A stretch of DNA of 64,000 nucleotides from Corydoras sp. C115 (taxonomy: Eukaryota > Chordata > Actinopteri > Siluriformes > Callichthyidae): positions 31,001 through 95,000 of the forward strand of contig JAFMOC010000173.1 in NCBI GenBank assembly GCA_019802505.1, read 5' to 3'. Positions 44,333-55,676 of the stretch are shown piece by piece (position 1 is the stretch's first letter; every line of letters begins with the position of its first letter). Under the pieces are notes generated by a model. That model had not been told where the DNA came from, searched no databases, and saw only the letters and a list, made by a program, of their open reading frames with translations. The translations under genes and the position numbers were made by a program.

Positions 44333-44681
44333 CATTCATTCATTCATTATCTCCCGCTTCATCCTCTATTAGGGTCGCGGTGGGGTTCCCCATGCCCATC
44401 CAGGGGAGAACGTCTCGGGCGCTGGGCAGATACACCCAGGACAGGGCGCCAATCCATCGCTGGGTACACACTCACTCACTCAAACACACTCTATATGGGG
44501 CAATTTGGAGAACTCAATTAACTTGATCCATGTTTTTGGACTGTGGGAGGAAAGCGGAGAACCCGGAGGAAACCCACGCGGACACGGGGAGAACATGGAA
44601 ACTCCACCCAGATGGGGATTCGAACCGGGAATCCCTAGCGCTGAGAGGCGAACATGCTAACCACTAAGCCACCGTGTCGCC
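44333..44681 (-). mobile_element. V-SINE with 13-bp TSD
   Basis: AACTTGATAACTT at 44320-44332 and 44682-44694. Confidence 0.93.
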
Positions 44682-44724
44682 AACTTGATAACTTGCTTCT
44701 CTTATCTTTGCTTGTGTTCTAGTT

Positions 44725-44957
44725 TATTCATTCATTGTCTTCCACTTAATCATCTACTAGGGTCGTGGGGAGAACGTTTCAGGTGCTGGGCAGATAAACC
44801 CAAGACAGGGCGCCAATGTATCACTGGGCACACTTGTCCAATCCATGTTTTTGGACTGTGGGAGGAAACCCACACGGACACGGGGAGAACATAGTGACTC
44901 GACCCAGATTGGGATTCAAACCTAGATCCCCAGTGCTGAGAGGAGAATATGCTAACT
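44725..44957 (-). mobile_element. Old V-SINE with deletions
   Basis: Tail, part of the V domain and head remain. Confidence 0.72.
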
Positions 44958-45018
44958 GCAACTCTAGTGGCCAAATTACAGAATGCGGTTTATAAAAAAC
45001 ATCGGAAAATAATCTGCT
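44958..45018. mobile_element. MITE family C scrap
   Basis: TCTAGTGGCCAAATTACAGA matches the family core. Confidence 0.5.
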
Positions 45019-45026
45019 GTATAAAC

Positions 45027-45817
45027 TAGGGGTGTATTCAACAAAGGATTTTCATAGTCGAATCTGATTCGTCAGATTTTCCCTATAGTCGACTGATCGT
45101 CGAATCAGTTAAAATTTCACCACAAGATGGCGCTATAAGCGTGGTTTTTAAAAAAAGATTTTTTTTTTAAATATATTTTACTTGTTTTTCTAGAGCACCG
45201 TAAATGGGATCCCCGTTCTGGACTTTTTTCCACTTCAAAGGGAAAACCTAAAAAAACCTAAAAAACAAAAAATTATGATGATTTTATTTGACAAAAGGCT
45301 ATATAGGGCGGCACGGTGGCTTAGTGGTTAGCACGTACGCCTCTCAGCGCTAGGGATTCCCGGTTCGAATCCCCATCTGGGTGGAGTTTCCATGTTCTCC
45401 CTGTGTCTGCGTGGGTTTCCTCCGGGTTCTCCGGTTTCCTCCCACAGTCCAAAAACATGGGTCAAGGTAAATTGAATTCTCAAAATTGCCCCAAATAGAG
45501 AGTGTCTGTGTGAGTGAGTGTGTGCCCAGCGATGGCACACACTCATGGTCTATCTGCCCAGCGCCTGAGACGTTCTCCCCTGGATGGGCATGGGGAACCC
45601 CACCACGACCCTAATAGAGGATAAAGCGGGAGATAATGAATGAAAAAAGGCTATATATATAACGAAAACAAAGACATTTCATGTGAAAACTAATGCTTAG
45701 CAGCAGCCATGGGCGCCCCCATGTGGTCAAAATGGTACATTCGACTATGAGGTTCATAGTCGACTACGGTTCTCCGAATCGAATCGTCGAATCAGCGAAT
45801 ATTGCAGCTCACCCTTA
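45027..45817 (+). mobile_element. hAT-like MITE family A, copy 2, with nested V-SINE
   Basis: Perfect 8-bp TSD GTATAAAC (45019-45026, 45818-45825). The SINE at 45306 interrupts it. Confidence 0.92.
45306..45644 (+). mobile_element. V-SINE with 13-bp TSD, nested in MITE
   Basis: AAAAGGCTATATA at 45293-45305 and 45645-45657. The bases CACACACTCATGG replace GATTGGCGCC near 45540. Confidence 0.92.
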
Positions 45818-45828
45818 GTATAAACTAA

Positions 45829-46045
45829 TCTCCGGTTTCCTCCCACAGTCCATAAACATGGTTCAGACTTTTAATTTTTCCATATAGTGTGTGTTTGTTC
45901 GATAGATTGGCGTCCTGTCCTGGGTGTATGTGCCCAGCAAACTTTTTCCCCTGGAAGGGCATTGGGGAACAACCCCAACCCCCCCCACCACCACCACCAC
46001 CACCACCACGTAGTAGAGGATTAAGCCAAAGATAATTAATGAATG
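45829..46045 (+). mobile_element. Old V-SINE, head lost
   Basis: Starts in the V domain; an expanded (CCA)n lies at about 45985-46009. Confidence 0.68.
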
Positions 46046-46049
46046 TGAC

Positions 46050-46550
46050 ATCAGTGTGAATGTTGACCAGTAGACCCAAACATAATTGCCCCTGGCGCTC
46101 AGTTGAGCGGTCTGTGATGTAAATGGTTTCATTTTTCTGGTTCCATAATTTGACTGATCATTAAAATGGATGTTTGGTCCGTTTTTTCTTTATGGCTTTT
46201 CAAAGTAAATGTTCGGTTCAGTTAGACATGCGCACAGATACTTTAGCGCATTGCCGTCGCCTCTAGCAGCAGCAGAGTGGGTATATTACATTATCATAAT
46301 GAAGTGTGACTCAAACTCCTCAGGCAATAAATAAAGGAAATAAGGGTTTGTTTCAGTAGCGTTTGTTTGTGATGGGATTACAACAAAGTTTGCTCTTGTG
46401 GAGACTAAAGTCAGAGGAGCACTGGGGGGCTTAACAGGAAGCGTTGAACAATAATGCATCAATAGACGCCGAGCAGCTGCATACACATAACATGGGCCTT
46501 CTGCTTGACTTTATTGTTGTCTTCTTTATTATTGTCTTGTGTGTTTGTGT
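46050..46550. other. Intron before coding exon 7
   Basis: No repeat is recognised. Confidence 0.4.
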
Positions 46551-46555
46551 TTCAG

Positions 46556-46659
46556 AGCTTGCACACTGTCAGACCAGTCTGATGGATCTGACCCGCTTGC
46601 TGCAGAGTTTGGAGATCTTGCAGAGAACCCAGTCAGCGCCGAGCTTCACAGAAATGCAG
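46556..46659 (+). CDS. osbpl6: ORP6 coding exon 7: linker helix (248-282)
   Basis: Acceptor GTGTTTCAG, donor GTGACG. Completes Glu 248 and continues LAHCQTSLMDLTRLLQSLEI, a heptad-like amphipathic helix, then LQRTQSAPSF, a basic/Ser stretch of the kind often phosphorylated. Corresponds closely to the ORP6 linker. Confidence 0.93.
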
Positions 46660-47007
46660 GTGACGAGCAAAACACCAACACGGACACAAAGAGAACTTGG
46701 TGTTGTGTAGGTCTAGTTGTCAGGGCTATAGGTTTCAAAGGTTTTGTGTGTGTGGGTGTGTGTGTGTGTGTGCAGGTGAATCTCTGCGTGGGTGCCATTT
46801 TCACCACCAAAAAGTCCCCACTACCTCATAGCTGTAGCACTTCCCCATTAATGACACTGAACTACTAAAATTAATTAATTGTACACAATAAAATAGGGTT
46901 TTTTCAGCTTTCGTTTTGGATCAGATATAAAAGTGTGTGTGTGGTTAACCGGTAAAAAAAAAAAAAGAAAACTGCTTCCTTGATAAAAAAAAAATAATAC
47001 AAAATAC

Positions 47008-47402
47008 TAGGGGTGTATTCAACTAAGGATTTTCATAGTCGAATCTGATTCGTCAGATTTTCCCAACAGTCGACTGATAGTTAAAATTTCACCACAAGAT
47101 GGCGCTATAAGCATAGTTTTTAAAAAAGATTTTTTTTATATATATATTTTTTACTTGTTTTTCTAACAAAAGAAAACCTTTTTTTTTGTTTTTCTTTTTT
47201 CTTTTTTTTTCTAGAAATTAGGATGATTTTATTGGACAAAAGGCTATATATATAACGAAAACAAAGACATTTCATGTAAAAACTAATGCTTAGCAGCAGC
47301 CATGGGCGCCCCCATGTGGTCAAAATTATACATTCGACTATGAGGTTCATAGTCGACTACGGTTCTCTGAATCAAATCGGCGAATATTGCAGCTCACCCC
47401 TA
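47008..47402 (+). mobile_element. hAT-like MITE family A, copy 3 (395 bp)
   Basis: Perfect TSD CAAAATAC (47000-47007, 47403-47410). Confidence 0.92.
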
Positions 47403-47424
47403 CAAAATACAAATATAGATTCAC

Positions 47425-47795
47425 CGGCCATTTTATTAGGTTAGCTCATTGTTCTCCACTGATCACACAGATGGACTTTGTAGTTCTATAATTCCGTTCT
47501 GTACTCCCATCTGGTTCTCTACATCCTCTGTTAGTCCTCTTTACTCTGTTCTCTGATGATCAGGACCCCCACAGAGCAGGTATTATTAGGTTGGTGGATG
47601 ATGGTACGAGTGGATCAGACCCCCGTATGTTCTAATTTAGTGGATTGTTCTCTGTCCAGCAGTACAGCTGTGTCTGATCCACTCATACCAGCACAACACT
47701 AACACACCTGCACCACCACCATGTCGGTATGACTGCAGTCCTTAGCATCATCCTACACCCTATTACCTAATAATGTAAACCAATTATATGGCCAG
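47425..47795 (+). mobile_element. Family D repeat, longest copy
   Basis: Starts CCGGCCATTTTATTAGGTTA and includes GATCAGGACCCCCACAGAG, CAGCACAACACTAACACACC and a CCTAATAATGTAAACC end. Confidence 0.65.
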
Positions 47796-47828
47796 TAAGT
47801 GTTCGTTAGGGAACTAATTGATTTTATT

Positions 47829-48165
47829 ATTAAAACAGTTAATGAGATGTTCTCAGGGCTCTACTTTAGTCATCTTTATCGAGCTGTCAAATACACACCA
47901 TGCAGCTTGATAAATGGCATGGTTATGGGAGAAATACACCCTGCGAGGCGTGAAGAGTGCAAAAAGCATGTGTTAATATATTCATTAATTATGGGTGTGT
48001 TTTGCCTTGCCTTGCCACTTGCCTTTTTCTTTAAGAGCCAGGTGCTGGCTGATTTTGGCGTCGTTGCTATTAAAAGGCATTAAAATAGACCATTGGCTGG
48101 GTGTAAAAAGGTTTTTGTATGTATAATATCCCAAAATAATAAGATAACCAATATTACATCGTCGT
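47829..48165 (+). repeat. Direct duplication, copy 1
   Basis: Begins ATTAAAACAGTTAATGAGAT and ends near ATATTACATCG; the second copy is at 48513-48823. Confidence 0.85.
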
Positions 48166-48512
48166 TCCGGTGGCTTAGTGGTTAGCACATTCACCTCTTA
48201 GCACTAGGGGTTCCCGGTTCGAATCCCCATCTGGGTAGAGTTTCCACGTTCTCCCCGTGTCCACGTGGGTTTCCTCCGGGTTCTCCGGTTTCCTCCCACA
48301 GTCCAAAAACATGGATCAAGTCAATTGAGTTCTCCAAATTGCCCCATATAGAGTGTGTCTGTGTGAGTGAGTGTGTGCCCAGTGATAGATTGGCGTCCTG
48401 TCCTGGGTGTATCTGCCCAGCACCCGAAACGTTCTCCCCTGGGTGGGCATGGGGAACCCCCCCCCCCCCCGCGACCCTAATGTAGGATAAAACGGAAGAT
48501 AATGAATGAATG
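48166..48512 (+). mobile_element. V-SINE at the duplication junction
   Basis: Full length with a C run near 48460-48472; lies exactly between the two duplicate copies. Confidence 0.9.
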
Positions 48513-48823
48513 AATATTAAAACAGTTAATGAGATGTTCTCAGGGCTCTACTTTAGTCATCTTTAGAGCACCATAGAGAAGTACACCCTGCGAGGTGGGA
48601 AAAGTGCAAAAAGCATGTGTTAATTATATTAATTAATTATGGGTGTGTTTTGGGTGTAATGTGCAATAAACCAATTAGCGAGTCACTTGCGTTTTTCTTT
48701 AAGAGCCAGGTGCGGTCTGATTTTGGCGTCGTTGCTATTAAAAGGCATGAAAATGAAACATTGGCTGGGTGTCCTTTTAAGAGAAACAAAATAATAAGAT
48801 AATCACTATTACATCGTTTTGTC
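48513..48823 (+). repeat. Direct duplication, copy 2
   Basis: Same order as copy 1 with small indels; keeps GCCAGGTGC, TTTTGGCGTCGTTGCTATTA and CACTATTACATCG. Confidence 0.85.
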
Positions 48824-48892
48824 ATGAAATAAAAATAAAAAGCGACAAATAAAAATACTATTTTAATTCTACTATCAATTGCTTAATAATCA

Positions 48893-49230
48893 TTCATTCA
48901 TTATCTCCCGCTTTATCCTCTACTAGGGTCGCGGTGGGGTTCCCCATGCCCATCCAGGGGAGAACGTCTCGGGCGCTGGGCAGATAGACCCAGGACAGGG
49001 CGCCAATCCATCGCTGGGCACACACTCACTCACACAGACACACTATATGGGGCAATTTGGAGAATTCAATTAACTTGATCCATGTTTTTGGACTGTGGGA
49101 GGAAACCGGAGAACCAGGAGGAAACCCACACGGACACGGGGAGAACATGGAAACTCCACCCAGATGGGGATTCGAACCGGGAATCCCTAGCGCTGAGAGG
49201 CGAAAGTGCTAACCACTAAGCCACCGTGCC
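48893..49230 (-). mobile_element. V-SINE with 12-bp TSD
   Basis: GCTTAATAATCA at 48881-48892 and 49231-49242. Confidence 0.93.
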
Positions 49231-49242
49231 GCTTAATAATCA

Positions 49243-49565
49243 ATGAAAATAATTTAAATAATAAAAAAATAAAAAGCAGATGACAGTACGTCACTAATGG
49301 AGTGGAAACAAACAACGTCATGTCAAGGTGAAGGTATTGAGTTACTGTTATCATGAGCAGCAGATTTCTGGACGTATTTTGTTCTGGGGCATTTACACCG
49401 CATTAAAGATGAAACAAAGAACAGTATATATCTCCTTTAAATTCATCATTTACAAACTGTGCAACACCAGCCCATGATTTTTAAGTGCCATCAGCTCTAA
49501 TCTAATTCCATCAGCTTTTCAGATAGCCTTTTGCTCTGTTTGGTACCAATTAACCCATTTGTGTC
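49243..49565. other. Intron before coding exon 8
   Basis: No repeat is recognised apart from the (GT)n that starts at 49569. Confidence 0.4.

Positions 49566-49568
<3 letters not shown>

Positions 49569-49599
<31 letters not shown>
49569..49599. repeat. (GT)n tract 27 nt before coding exon 8
   Basis: Uninterrupted; precedes a pyrimidine-poor acceptor. Confidence 0.93.
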
Positions 49600-49600
<1 letters not shown>

Positions 49601-49625
49601 TTGGATGATTGTGTTTGAAACGCAG

Positions 49626-49718
49626 AGTAACTGTGTAGATTTATCAAAGAAAGAAAAGCGAGTCAGCAGACGATGGAGAACAAAAAGTGTCAGCAAAGAC
49701 ACAAAGGTGCAGCTGCAG
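49626..49718 (+). CDS. osbpl6: ORP6 coding exon 8: basic linker (283-313)
   Basis: Thirty-one codons, phase 0, rich in Lys and Arg (KKEKRVSRRWRTKSVSKDTK). The acceptor context GAAACGCAG is pyrimidine-poor and preceded by a (GT)n tract at 49569-49599, so it may be a weak, regulated acceptor. Donor GTACAC. Confidence 0.88.
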
Positions 49719-49719
49719 G

Positions 49720-50185
49720 TACACCATCTTTAATTGTTCTATCTTTTTTATTGTTGGTGGTAATTCTATACGTCTCACACACTTCTCTTCCCTATTCGGC
49801 TCAGACATACTGAAACCCCATGTGCTTAAATGACCAATTAGTCTCTAATCACAATGCTGCTGTTTCTTGTGAAACTTTTGTTGTTTCCTGAATTATTGCA
49901 AAAACACCCAACATTAAAACGCAAAATCGTTACAGCACGGCATTACATCAAATGAACAGTTGGTTGCTGACACTTCCTCTTTCGTGCTCGCATTTTCCTC
50001 TTTTTCACCCCCGGTACAAACAACAAATGTGGAATCTGATCTTCTCCACTGCAGTTAACCCAGCATCACACCCACAAACAGCCAAAATGATTATTATCAA
50101 TTATATATGTAATATAAGCAGTTATAGCCTTTAAATTAAAAATAAATTCCCTTACTATTAAATTAAATGTATTAATTTCCTGCAA
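49720..50185. other. Intron after coding exon 8
   Basis: No repeat or exon is recognised. Confidence 0.4.
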
Positions 50186-50523
50186 GCGGCACGTTGGCTA
50201 AGTGGTTAGCACGTTCTCCTCTCAGCGCTTGGGATTCCCGGTTCGAATCCCCATCTGGGTGGAGTTCCCATGTTCTCCCCGTGTCTGCGTGGGTTTCCTC
50301 CGGGTTCTCCGGTTTCCTCCCACAGTCCAAAAACATGGGTCAAGTCAATTGAATTCTCCAAATTGCCCCATACAGAGTGTGTATGTGAGTGAGTGTGTGC
50401 CCAGCGATGGATTGGCGCCCTGTCCTGGGTCTACCTGCCCAGCGCCCGAGATGTTCTCCCCTGGATGGGCATGGGGAACCCCACCGCGACCCTAATAGAG
50501 GATAAAGCGGGAGATAATGAATG
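50186..50523 (+). mobile_element. V-SINE, full length
   Basis: Flanked by TTTCCTGCA on the left and TTTTCTGCA on the right, a probable imperfect TSD. Shares CATACAGAGTGTGTATGTG with the copy at 51841. Confidence 0.88.
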
Positions 50524-50699
50524 AATTTTCTGCAGTAATTAATATACTGTACGAGGATGTGAGAGAAATTCGTTGCCATGTCAGGAAGGCTGTTGTTTTC
50601 TCAATTTGCCCCTTAGCTTTTTGCAGCTTACAATTACAATTTAAGGTCTACTGAAGACCCAACCAAAATAGATAGATCATCTTTACTTTCATAGTACAT

Positions 50700-50874
50700 A
50701 CCAATCTGGGTGGAGTTTCCATGTTCTCCCCGTGAGTTTTCTCCAGTTCTCCGGTTTCCTCCCACAGTCCAAAAACATGGATTCAAGTAACGTTCTCCCC
50801 TGGATGGGCATGGGGAACCCCCCAGCGACCCTACAACAGGATTAAGCGGAAGACAGTAAATGAATAAATGAATA
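50700..50874 (+). mobile_element. Old V-SINE with central deletion
   Basis: V domain joined straight to the ACGTTCTCCCCTGG tail. Confidence 0.7.
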
Positions 50875-50887
50875 AGTACATGTATTA

Positions 50888-51066
50888 GAGGCACAGTGGC
50901 TTAGTGGTTAGCATGTTCTCCTCTCTGCGCTGGGGATTCCAGGTTCGAAATCCAATTTGGTTGGAGTTTCCATGTTCTCAGTTTGCTCCCACAGTCCAAA
51001 AACATGGATTCCAGGTAAATTAAATGCTCTAAATTGCACCCGTATTGAGTGTGTTTGTGTGGATTC
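50888..51066 (+). mobile_element. Old V-SINE, tail lost
   Basis: Head intact, V domain shortened. Confidence 0.7.
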
Positions 51067-51254
51067 ATCTGTGTGTAATAGTTTCAGGTTGAGTTGTTTG
51101 AACATAGTGGACTGTAAATGAGAGGGCAGCACATGAGGACTCGATGGTCCAGCACACTCAGAGATTTTTCCATGACTCAGAAATTTGTCATGACATTATA
51201 TTCTGTAGATGTGAACAACCTGCTGTGTGTGTGTGTGTGTGTGTGCTTTTTCAG

Positions 51255-51423
51255 GTACCTCTAAGTGCGAGTATGGCAGCAATGCGCCTTCATTCCTCAA
51301 ACCCAAACCTATGTGCAGAGTTAGTTGATTACCCAACGCCAGTTACGCGGCTGACTGACGGCACCGAGAGTGCCTGTGATTACATAAAACTGCAAGAGGA
51401 CTTCTGTGTGATCGCTCAGAAAG
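51255..51423 (+). CDS. osbpl6: ORP6 coding exon 9: linker (314-369)
   Basis: Acceptor CTTTTTCAG directly after (GT)n; donor GTTGGT. Contains RLHSSNPNLCAELVDY, diagnostic of the ORP3/6/7 group, and YIKLQEDFCVIAQK. The last G joins TG of the next exon to code Val 370. Confidence 0.93.
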
Positions 51424-51835
51424 GTTGGTTCTTTTAAATTTGTTGCGTTTTTAGAGTACAGAGACGGTAAATGCTTCTAAGTGATCCTTTAGCTAATAAA
51501 ACTCCATCCTTCAGATTTGTTAACCTTTTTTTTTTCCAAATGGTGGTTTAGGCCTGAGGACATTGAACATTATTTTGATAATATTTATTTCGTTATGTAT
51601 TCTATTTGCGGTGATGTTTAGATGTTGGCTTTATCATTATAACTGTCTGCCTTGAAGCTTTGATGGTTTATTTGTTGACAGAATTTTGTCTTTGAGACAC
51701 ATGGCAACATTCAGCTATTCTTTTAGAAGCTTAAGATGTTGTCTTGTTCATTTAGTCTTTTTTAAATGATTTATTTATTGCCATACTTTTTACCATAAAA
51801 CTGAAATAAATATCATCCAACATTTAAAATAAAAA
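51424..51835. other. Intron after coding exon 9
   Basis: No repeat is recognised. Confidence 0.4.
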
Positions 51836-51840
51836 AAGTA

Positions 51841-52186
51841 GGCGGCACAGTGGCTTAGTGTTCGGCACGTTCTCCTCTCAGCGCTAGGGATTCCCGGTTC
51901 GAATCCCCATCTGGGTGGAGTTTCCATGTTCTCCCCGTGTCTGCGTGGGTTTCCTCCGGGTTCTCCGGTTTCCTCCCACAGTCCAAAAACATGGGTCAAG
52001 TCAATTGAATTCTCCAAATTGCCCCATACAGAGTGTGTATGTGAGTGAGTGTGTGCCCAGCGATGGATTGGCGCCCTGTCCTGGGTCTACCTGCCCAGCG
52101 CCCGAGATGTTCTCCCCTGGATGGGCATGGGGAACCCCACCGTGACCCTAATAGAGGATAAAGCGGGAGATAATGAATGAATGAAT
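51841..52186 (+). mobile_element. V-SINE, full length
   Basis: Flanks AATAAAAAAAGTA and AATAAAAAAGTA look like a TSD. Confidence 0.9.
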
Positions 52187-52189
52187 AAA

Positions 52190-53060
52190 AAAGTATAGAT
52201 ATATACATACACATATAGACATGCAGTGATCTACAAATACAGATGTGCTTTTATAGCAGCATTAAAGTCAGATATGATTTATCATAAATTAATTATTCAA
52301 GAACTCTCTAGTTAAAAAATAATGCACATCATTTTTTTTTTTCCAAAAAGAAATGATAGAATTATAGATAGAGATTTTAACCTCTGAACCACTGTTGGTG
52401 TTTCCATATTTTTGTATTTTAGTTTTCTGCTCACACTGGATATCGCTGTGTTCTTTGGGAATAAATAAAGAATACAATACTTTGTGTAGAGTCGAGTACA
52501 ATTGAAGGTTCAGAAATCCCAAATATGGCAACAAGATGGCAAGGTTGTAGATTTACCCCAAGAACGGTGGAGATGGTGGTAAAACAACTGACCGTAATAA
52601 ACAAAAAACGGACAATTTAAAATTATTTAAATCCAATCTCTGGTATTCTGTTCGCTCCATTAGTTCAAGCCTTTTATCTAAAACATCATAAAGCTTAATG
52701 TTCTTACATGTCCCTATAATTGTTCATCAGAATCAGAATCCTTTATTAATCCTCAGGGGAAGTGTAGAAGTCTTAAAGTCATTAATACATTGTCTAAAAG
52801 CATTTCTGAATTTAAAAAGAACTAAAATGTGTGTGATTGTGCTTCATCGTGGTCAGATTGTCATAAATTTTATGGTACCAATTTAAGTGTTTTTCAACAA
52901 CCCACTACTGCCACCTTGTGGTAAACTATTGTATATATTGAATTATTCCTAAATATAAAAATATTGAATAAATCCTCATCTCAATAATAAGTGTTGCTGC
53001 AGGCTACTTTAGTCTGGCTTTAATAGGCTGCACATCTAAAATATAACTTTTTTTTTTTTA
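52190..53060. other. Intronic stretch with one repeat-like tail
   Basis: AGAATCAGAATCCTTTATTA near 52728 resembles a retroelement tail. A near-CTCF motif (CTGCCACCTTGTGG) lies at 52908-52921. Confidence 0.4.
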
Positions 53061-53065
53061 ATTCC

Positions 53066-53256
53066 TGTCCATGTGGGTTTTCTCCTCCAGGCTCCCTGTC
53101 TGCTCTAAATTGCTCCTTTCTAATTTACCCCTTGCAGTGTGTGTGTGTGTCTGTGTGAGTGTGTGTGCCCACTGATGGATTGGTGCCCTGTCTAGTGGTA
53201 TCTAAATGGGCATGGTGTAACCCTAGTAAAGGATTAAGCGAAAGATAAATAATGTA
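53066..53256 (+). mobile_element. Old V-SINE, strongly diverged
   Basis: CCATGTGGGTTTTCTCC and GATGGATTGGTGCCCTGTC survive. Confidence 0.62.
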
Positions 53257-53299
53257 TCTTATATATCTCATCTAATTTATATATATTTATAAAAAAACA

Positions 53300-53465
53300 A
53301 GTAGTTCCGGTCCTTAAATCTAATTGGCTGAGCTGTTTGTCCAGCCGTAACATTATTGAAAATAATACACACTTCTAAGCGCTTCACATTTGTATCAATG
53401 TGTGATCTACAATACATTATTTTTCCTGTTTTTTATAAACTACATTCTGTAATTTGTGTGTTAGC
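53300..53465 (+). mobile_element. MITE family C left end
   Basis: GTAGTTCCGGTCCTTAAATC then TAATTGGCTGAGCT is the intact left terminus; ends near ACATTCTGTAATTT. Confidence 0.6.
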
Positions 53466-53525
53466 GAAAGCGGAAACCTGTTAATCAGTGTTCAGTATGT
53501 ACTGTATATATAATTATTTCTTTAG

Positions 53526-53656
53526 TGCACTCTCTGCTGAAGTCTGCCTTCAACACGGTGGCAATAGAAAAGGAGAAGATTAAGCAGGTGCTCTCCGAGC
53601 AGGAGCTGTCCAGCCAGTCTTCTCAGATAATGACTCTGAGACACTCTCTGTCACAG
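53526..53656 (+). CDS. osbpl6: ORP6 coding exon 10: coiled-coil-like linker (370-413)
   Basis: Acceptor ATTTCTTTAG, donor GTTAGT. HSLLKSAFNTVAIEKEKIKQ and SSQIMTLRHSLSQ have regular hydrophobic spacing and high Glu/Lys/Gln content, consistent with a coiled coil and the dimerisation region proposed for related ORPs. Confidence 0.94.
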
Positions 53657-53777
53657 GTTAGTATTACATTTCTGACATTGATTCTACAACCACCTTTATA
53701 GCTTAAAGTTTTACTCTATGCTAATAAGAAATAATCTAAAAGGTAAAGGTGCTATAAATATGTCATTTTAATTATTC

Positions 53778-54119
53778 ATTCATTCATTCATTCATTATCT
53801 TCCGCTTTATCCTCTATTAGGGTTGCGGTGGGGTTCCCCATGCCCATCCAGGGGAGAACGTCTCGGGCGCTGGGCAGATAGACCCAGGACAGGGCGCCAA
53901 TCCATCGCTTGGTACACATTCACACACTCAAACACACTCTATATGGGGCATTTAGAGAACTCAATTGATTGATCCATGTTTTTGGACTGTGGGAGGAAAC
54001 CGGAGAACCCGGAGGAAACCCACGGGGACATGGGGAGAACATGGAAACTCCACCCAGATGGGGATTCGAACCGGGAATCCCTAGCGCTGAGAGGCGAACG
54101 TGCGAACCACTAAACCACC
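53778..54119 (-). mobile_element. V-SINE
   Basis: Full apart from the last head bases. Confidence 0.88.
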
Positions 54120-54146
54120 GTTTTATTTAAGTATATATATTTTATT

Positions 54147-54152
<6 letters not shown>

Positions 54153-54179
<27 letters not shown>
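54153..54179. repeat. (TA)n tract, left of V-SINE
   Basis: Pairs with the tract at 54522; the SINE seems to have landed inside one TA repeat. Confidence 0.85.
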
Positions 54180-54180
<1 letters not shown>

Positions 54181-54521
54181 GCGGCACGGTGGCTTAGTGG
54201 TTAGCACGTTCGCCTCTCAGCGCTAGGGATTCCCGGTTCGAATCCCCATCTGGGTGGAGTTTCCATGTTCTCCCTGTGTCTGCATGGGTTTCCTCCGGGT
54301 CCTCTGGTTTCCTCACACAGTCCAAAAACATGGATCAAGTCAATTGAATTCTCCAAATTGCCCCATATAGAGTGTGTCTGTGTGAGTGAGTGTGTGCCCT
54401 GAGATGGATTGGTGCCCTGTCCTGGGTGTATCTGCCCAGCGCCCGAGACGTTCTCCCCTGGATGGGCATGGGGAACCCCACCGCGACCCTAATAGAGGAT
54501 AAAGCGGGAGATAATGCATGA

Positions 54522-54522
<1 letters not shown>
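54180..54522 (+). mobile_element. V-SINE inside a (TA)n tract
   Basis: Full length, TA dinucleotides on both sides. Confidence 0.9.
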
Positions 54523-54589
<67 letters not shown>

Positions 54590-54598
54590 TTTCCCCCC
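54522..54598. repeat. (TA)n-(T)n-(C)n tract
   Basis: TA run, then 21 T and 6 C. Confidence 0.92.
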
Positions 54599-54773
54599 AT
54601 ATAATAATATCTCCCAATATTTTGCTTGAAGTGTCTGGCGTAAGTGACGTCACTGAAATCTTCAACTGTAGAGCTTCTAGAAATAAAATAATCCTCACAG
54701 TCTTGTACATAGCTGCAAATAAATACTGTATGTCATTTTAAAATGTTTAATTTTGCGATGGTTCGTTAACTAG

Positions 54774-54881
54774 GCCCTGTCCCAGAATGCCGAGCTGAAA
54801 TCTCGGCTGAATCGCATTCACTCCGAGTCTGTGCTGACCGAGCAGGTGGTCAGTGTTAACATCATCAGCAGTCCTGATGAG
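54774..54881 (+). CDS. osbpl6: ORP6 coding exon 11: coiled-coil-like linker (414-449)
   Basis: Thirty-six codons, phase 0, between TTAACTAG and GTAGAA. ALSQNAELKSRLNRIHSES continues the helix and ends in VVSVNIISSPDE, matching ORP6 (ORP3 lacks this VSVNII stretch as I recall it). The acceptor has a short pyrimidine tract. Confidence 0.93.
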
Positions 54882-55161
54882 GTAGAAACCCTCACACTCA
54901 CCTCAACACGTCCTTCAGCTCAATGAACCTTAACTGCACCATGTCCCTTCAGACACAGTTACATTTGCAGCATTAGCATTCAGATTGATTTACAAATCTT
55001 CAAGTCGTTACAGTCTAGTGTTACTAATGACCCCTGTCTGTGAGGGTTCGGCATTCTTATTCTTGTCCGGTTAAAATATTCGGGGTTCGTATTTAAAATC
55101 AGGTTTTTTCTAATCCTTGCATCTCACTGTAACTCTGTGCTCGTGTTTCTGTGTCTAACAG

Positions 55162-55299
55162 GCGAGCGAACAGATTCATGTCGGGATACCTCTGACGCAG
55201 CAGCCCTCCAACGAAAGCCGACTCTCGATGTCTGAGTCCGTCTCTGAATTCTTTGATGCTCAGGAAGTCCTGCTTTCCGCCAGTTCTTCAGAGAACGAG
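55162..55299 (+). CDS. osbpl6: ORP6 coding exon 12: FFAT motif (450-495)
   Basis: Forty-six codons, phase 0, acceptor GTCTAACAG, donor GTACGT. Residues 478-484 are EFFDAQE, an exact match to the FFAT consensus EFFDAxE that binds the MSP domain of VAP proteins on the ER. Acidic and Ser residues precede it (SMSESVS), as usual. This places the protein at ER contact sites, with the PH domain reaching the partner membrane. Confidence 0.96.
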
Positions 55300-55349
55300 G
55301 TACGTGAGTGGCGTACTTGAAAAAATGACTTTCAATGTTTACTTTAAAA

Positions 55350-55676
55350 CATTTACATTTGGCCATTTATCAGATGCTTTTATCCAAAGTGACTTACAAG
55401 GTGAGCACAGGGTTCATCACAACATCCCTGGAGCAATGAGGGTGAAGGGTCTTGCTCAAGGACCCACATTGGTAACTTCAGTGGACCTGGGATTTGAACC
55501 CCCAACCTTCAGATTGATAACCCAACACCCCAACCACTGAGCTACCACACCCTCAGCAATGAGGGTTAAGGGTCTCGCTCAAGGACCCACATTGGTAACT
55601 TCAGTGGACCTGGGATTTGAACCCCCAACCTTCAGACTGATAGCCCAACGCCCTGACCACTGATCTACCACGCCCC
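55350..55676 (-). mobile_element. GTCGCTTTGGAT-type tRNA SINE with duplicated head
   Basis: Full element 55350-55550; head and body repeated 55551-55676, both with reversed B box GGGATTTGAACC. Confidence 0.8.

Noticed and set aside
47799..48083. 94-residue frame near the duplicated block
   Set aside because: No family resemblance, not preserved in the second copy of the duplication.
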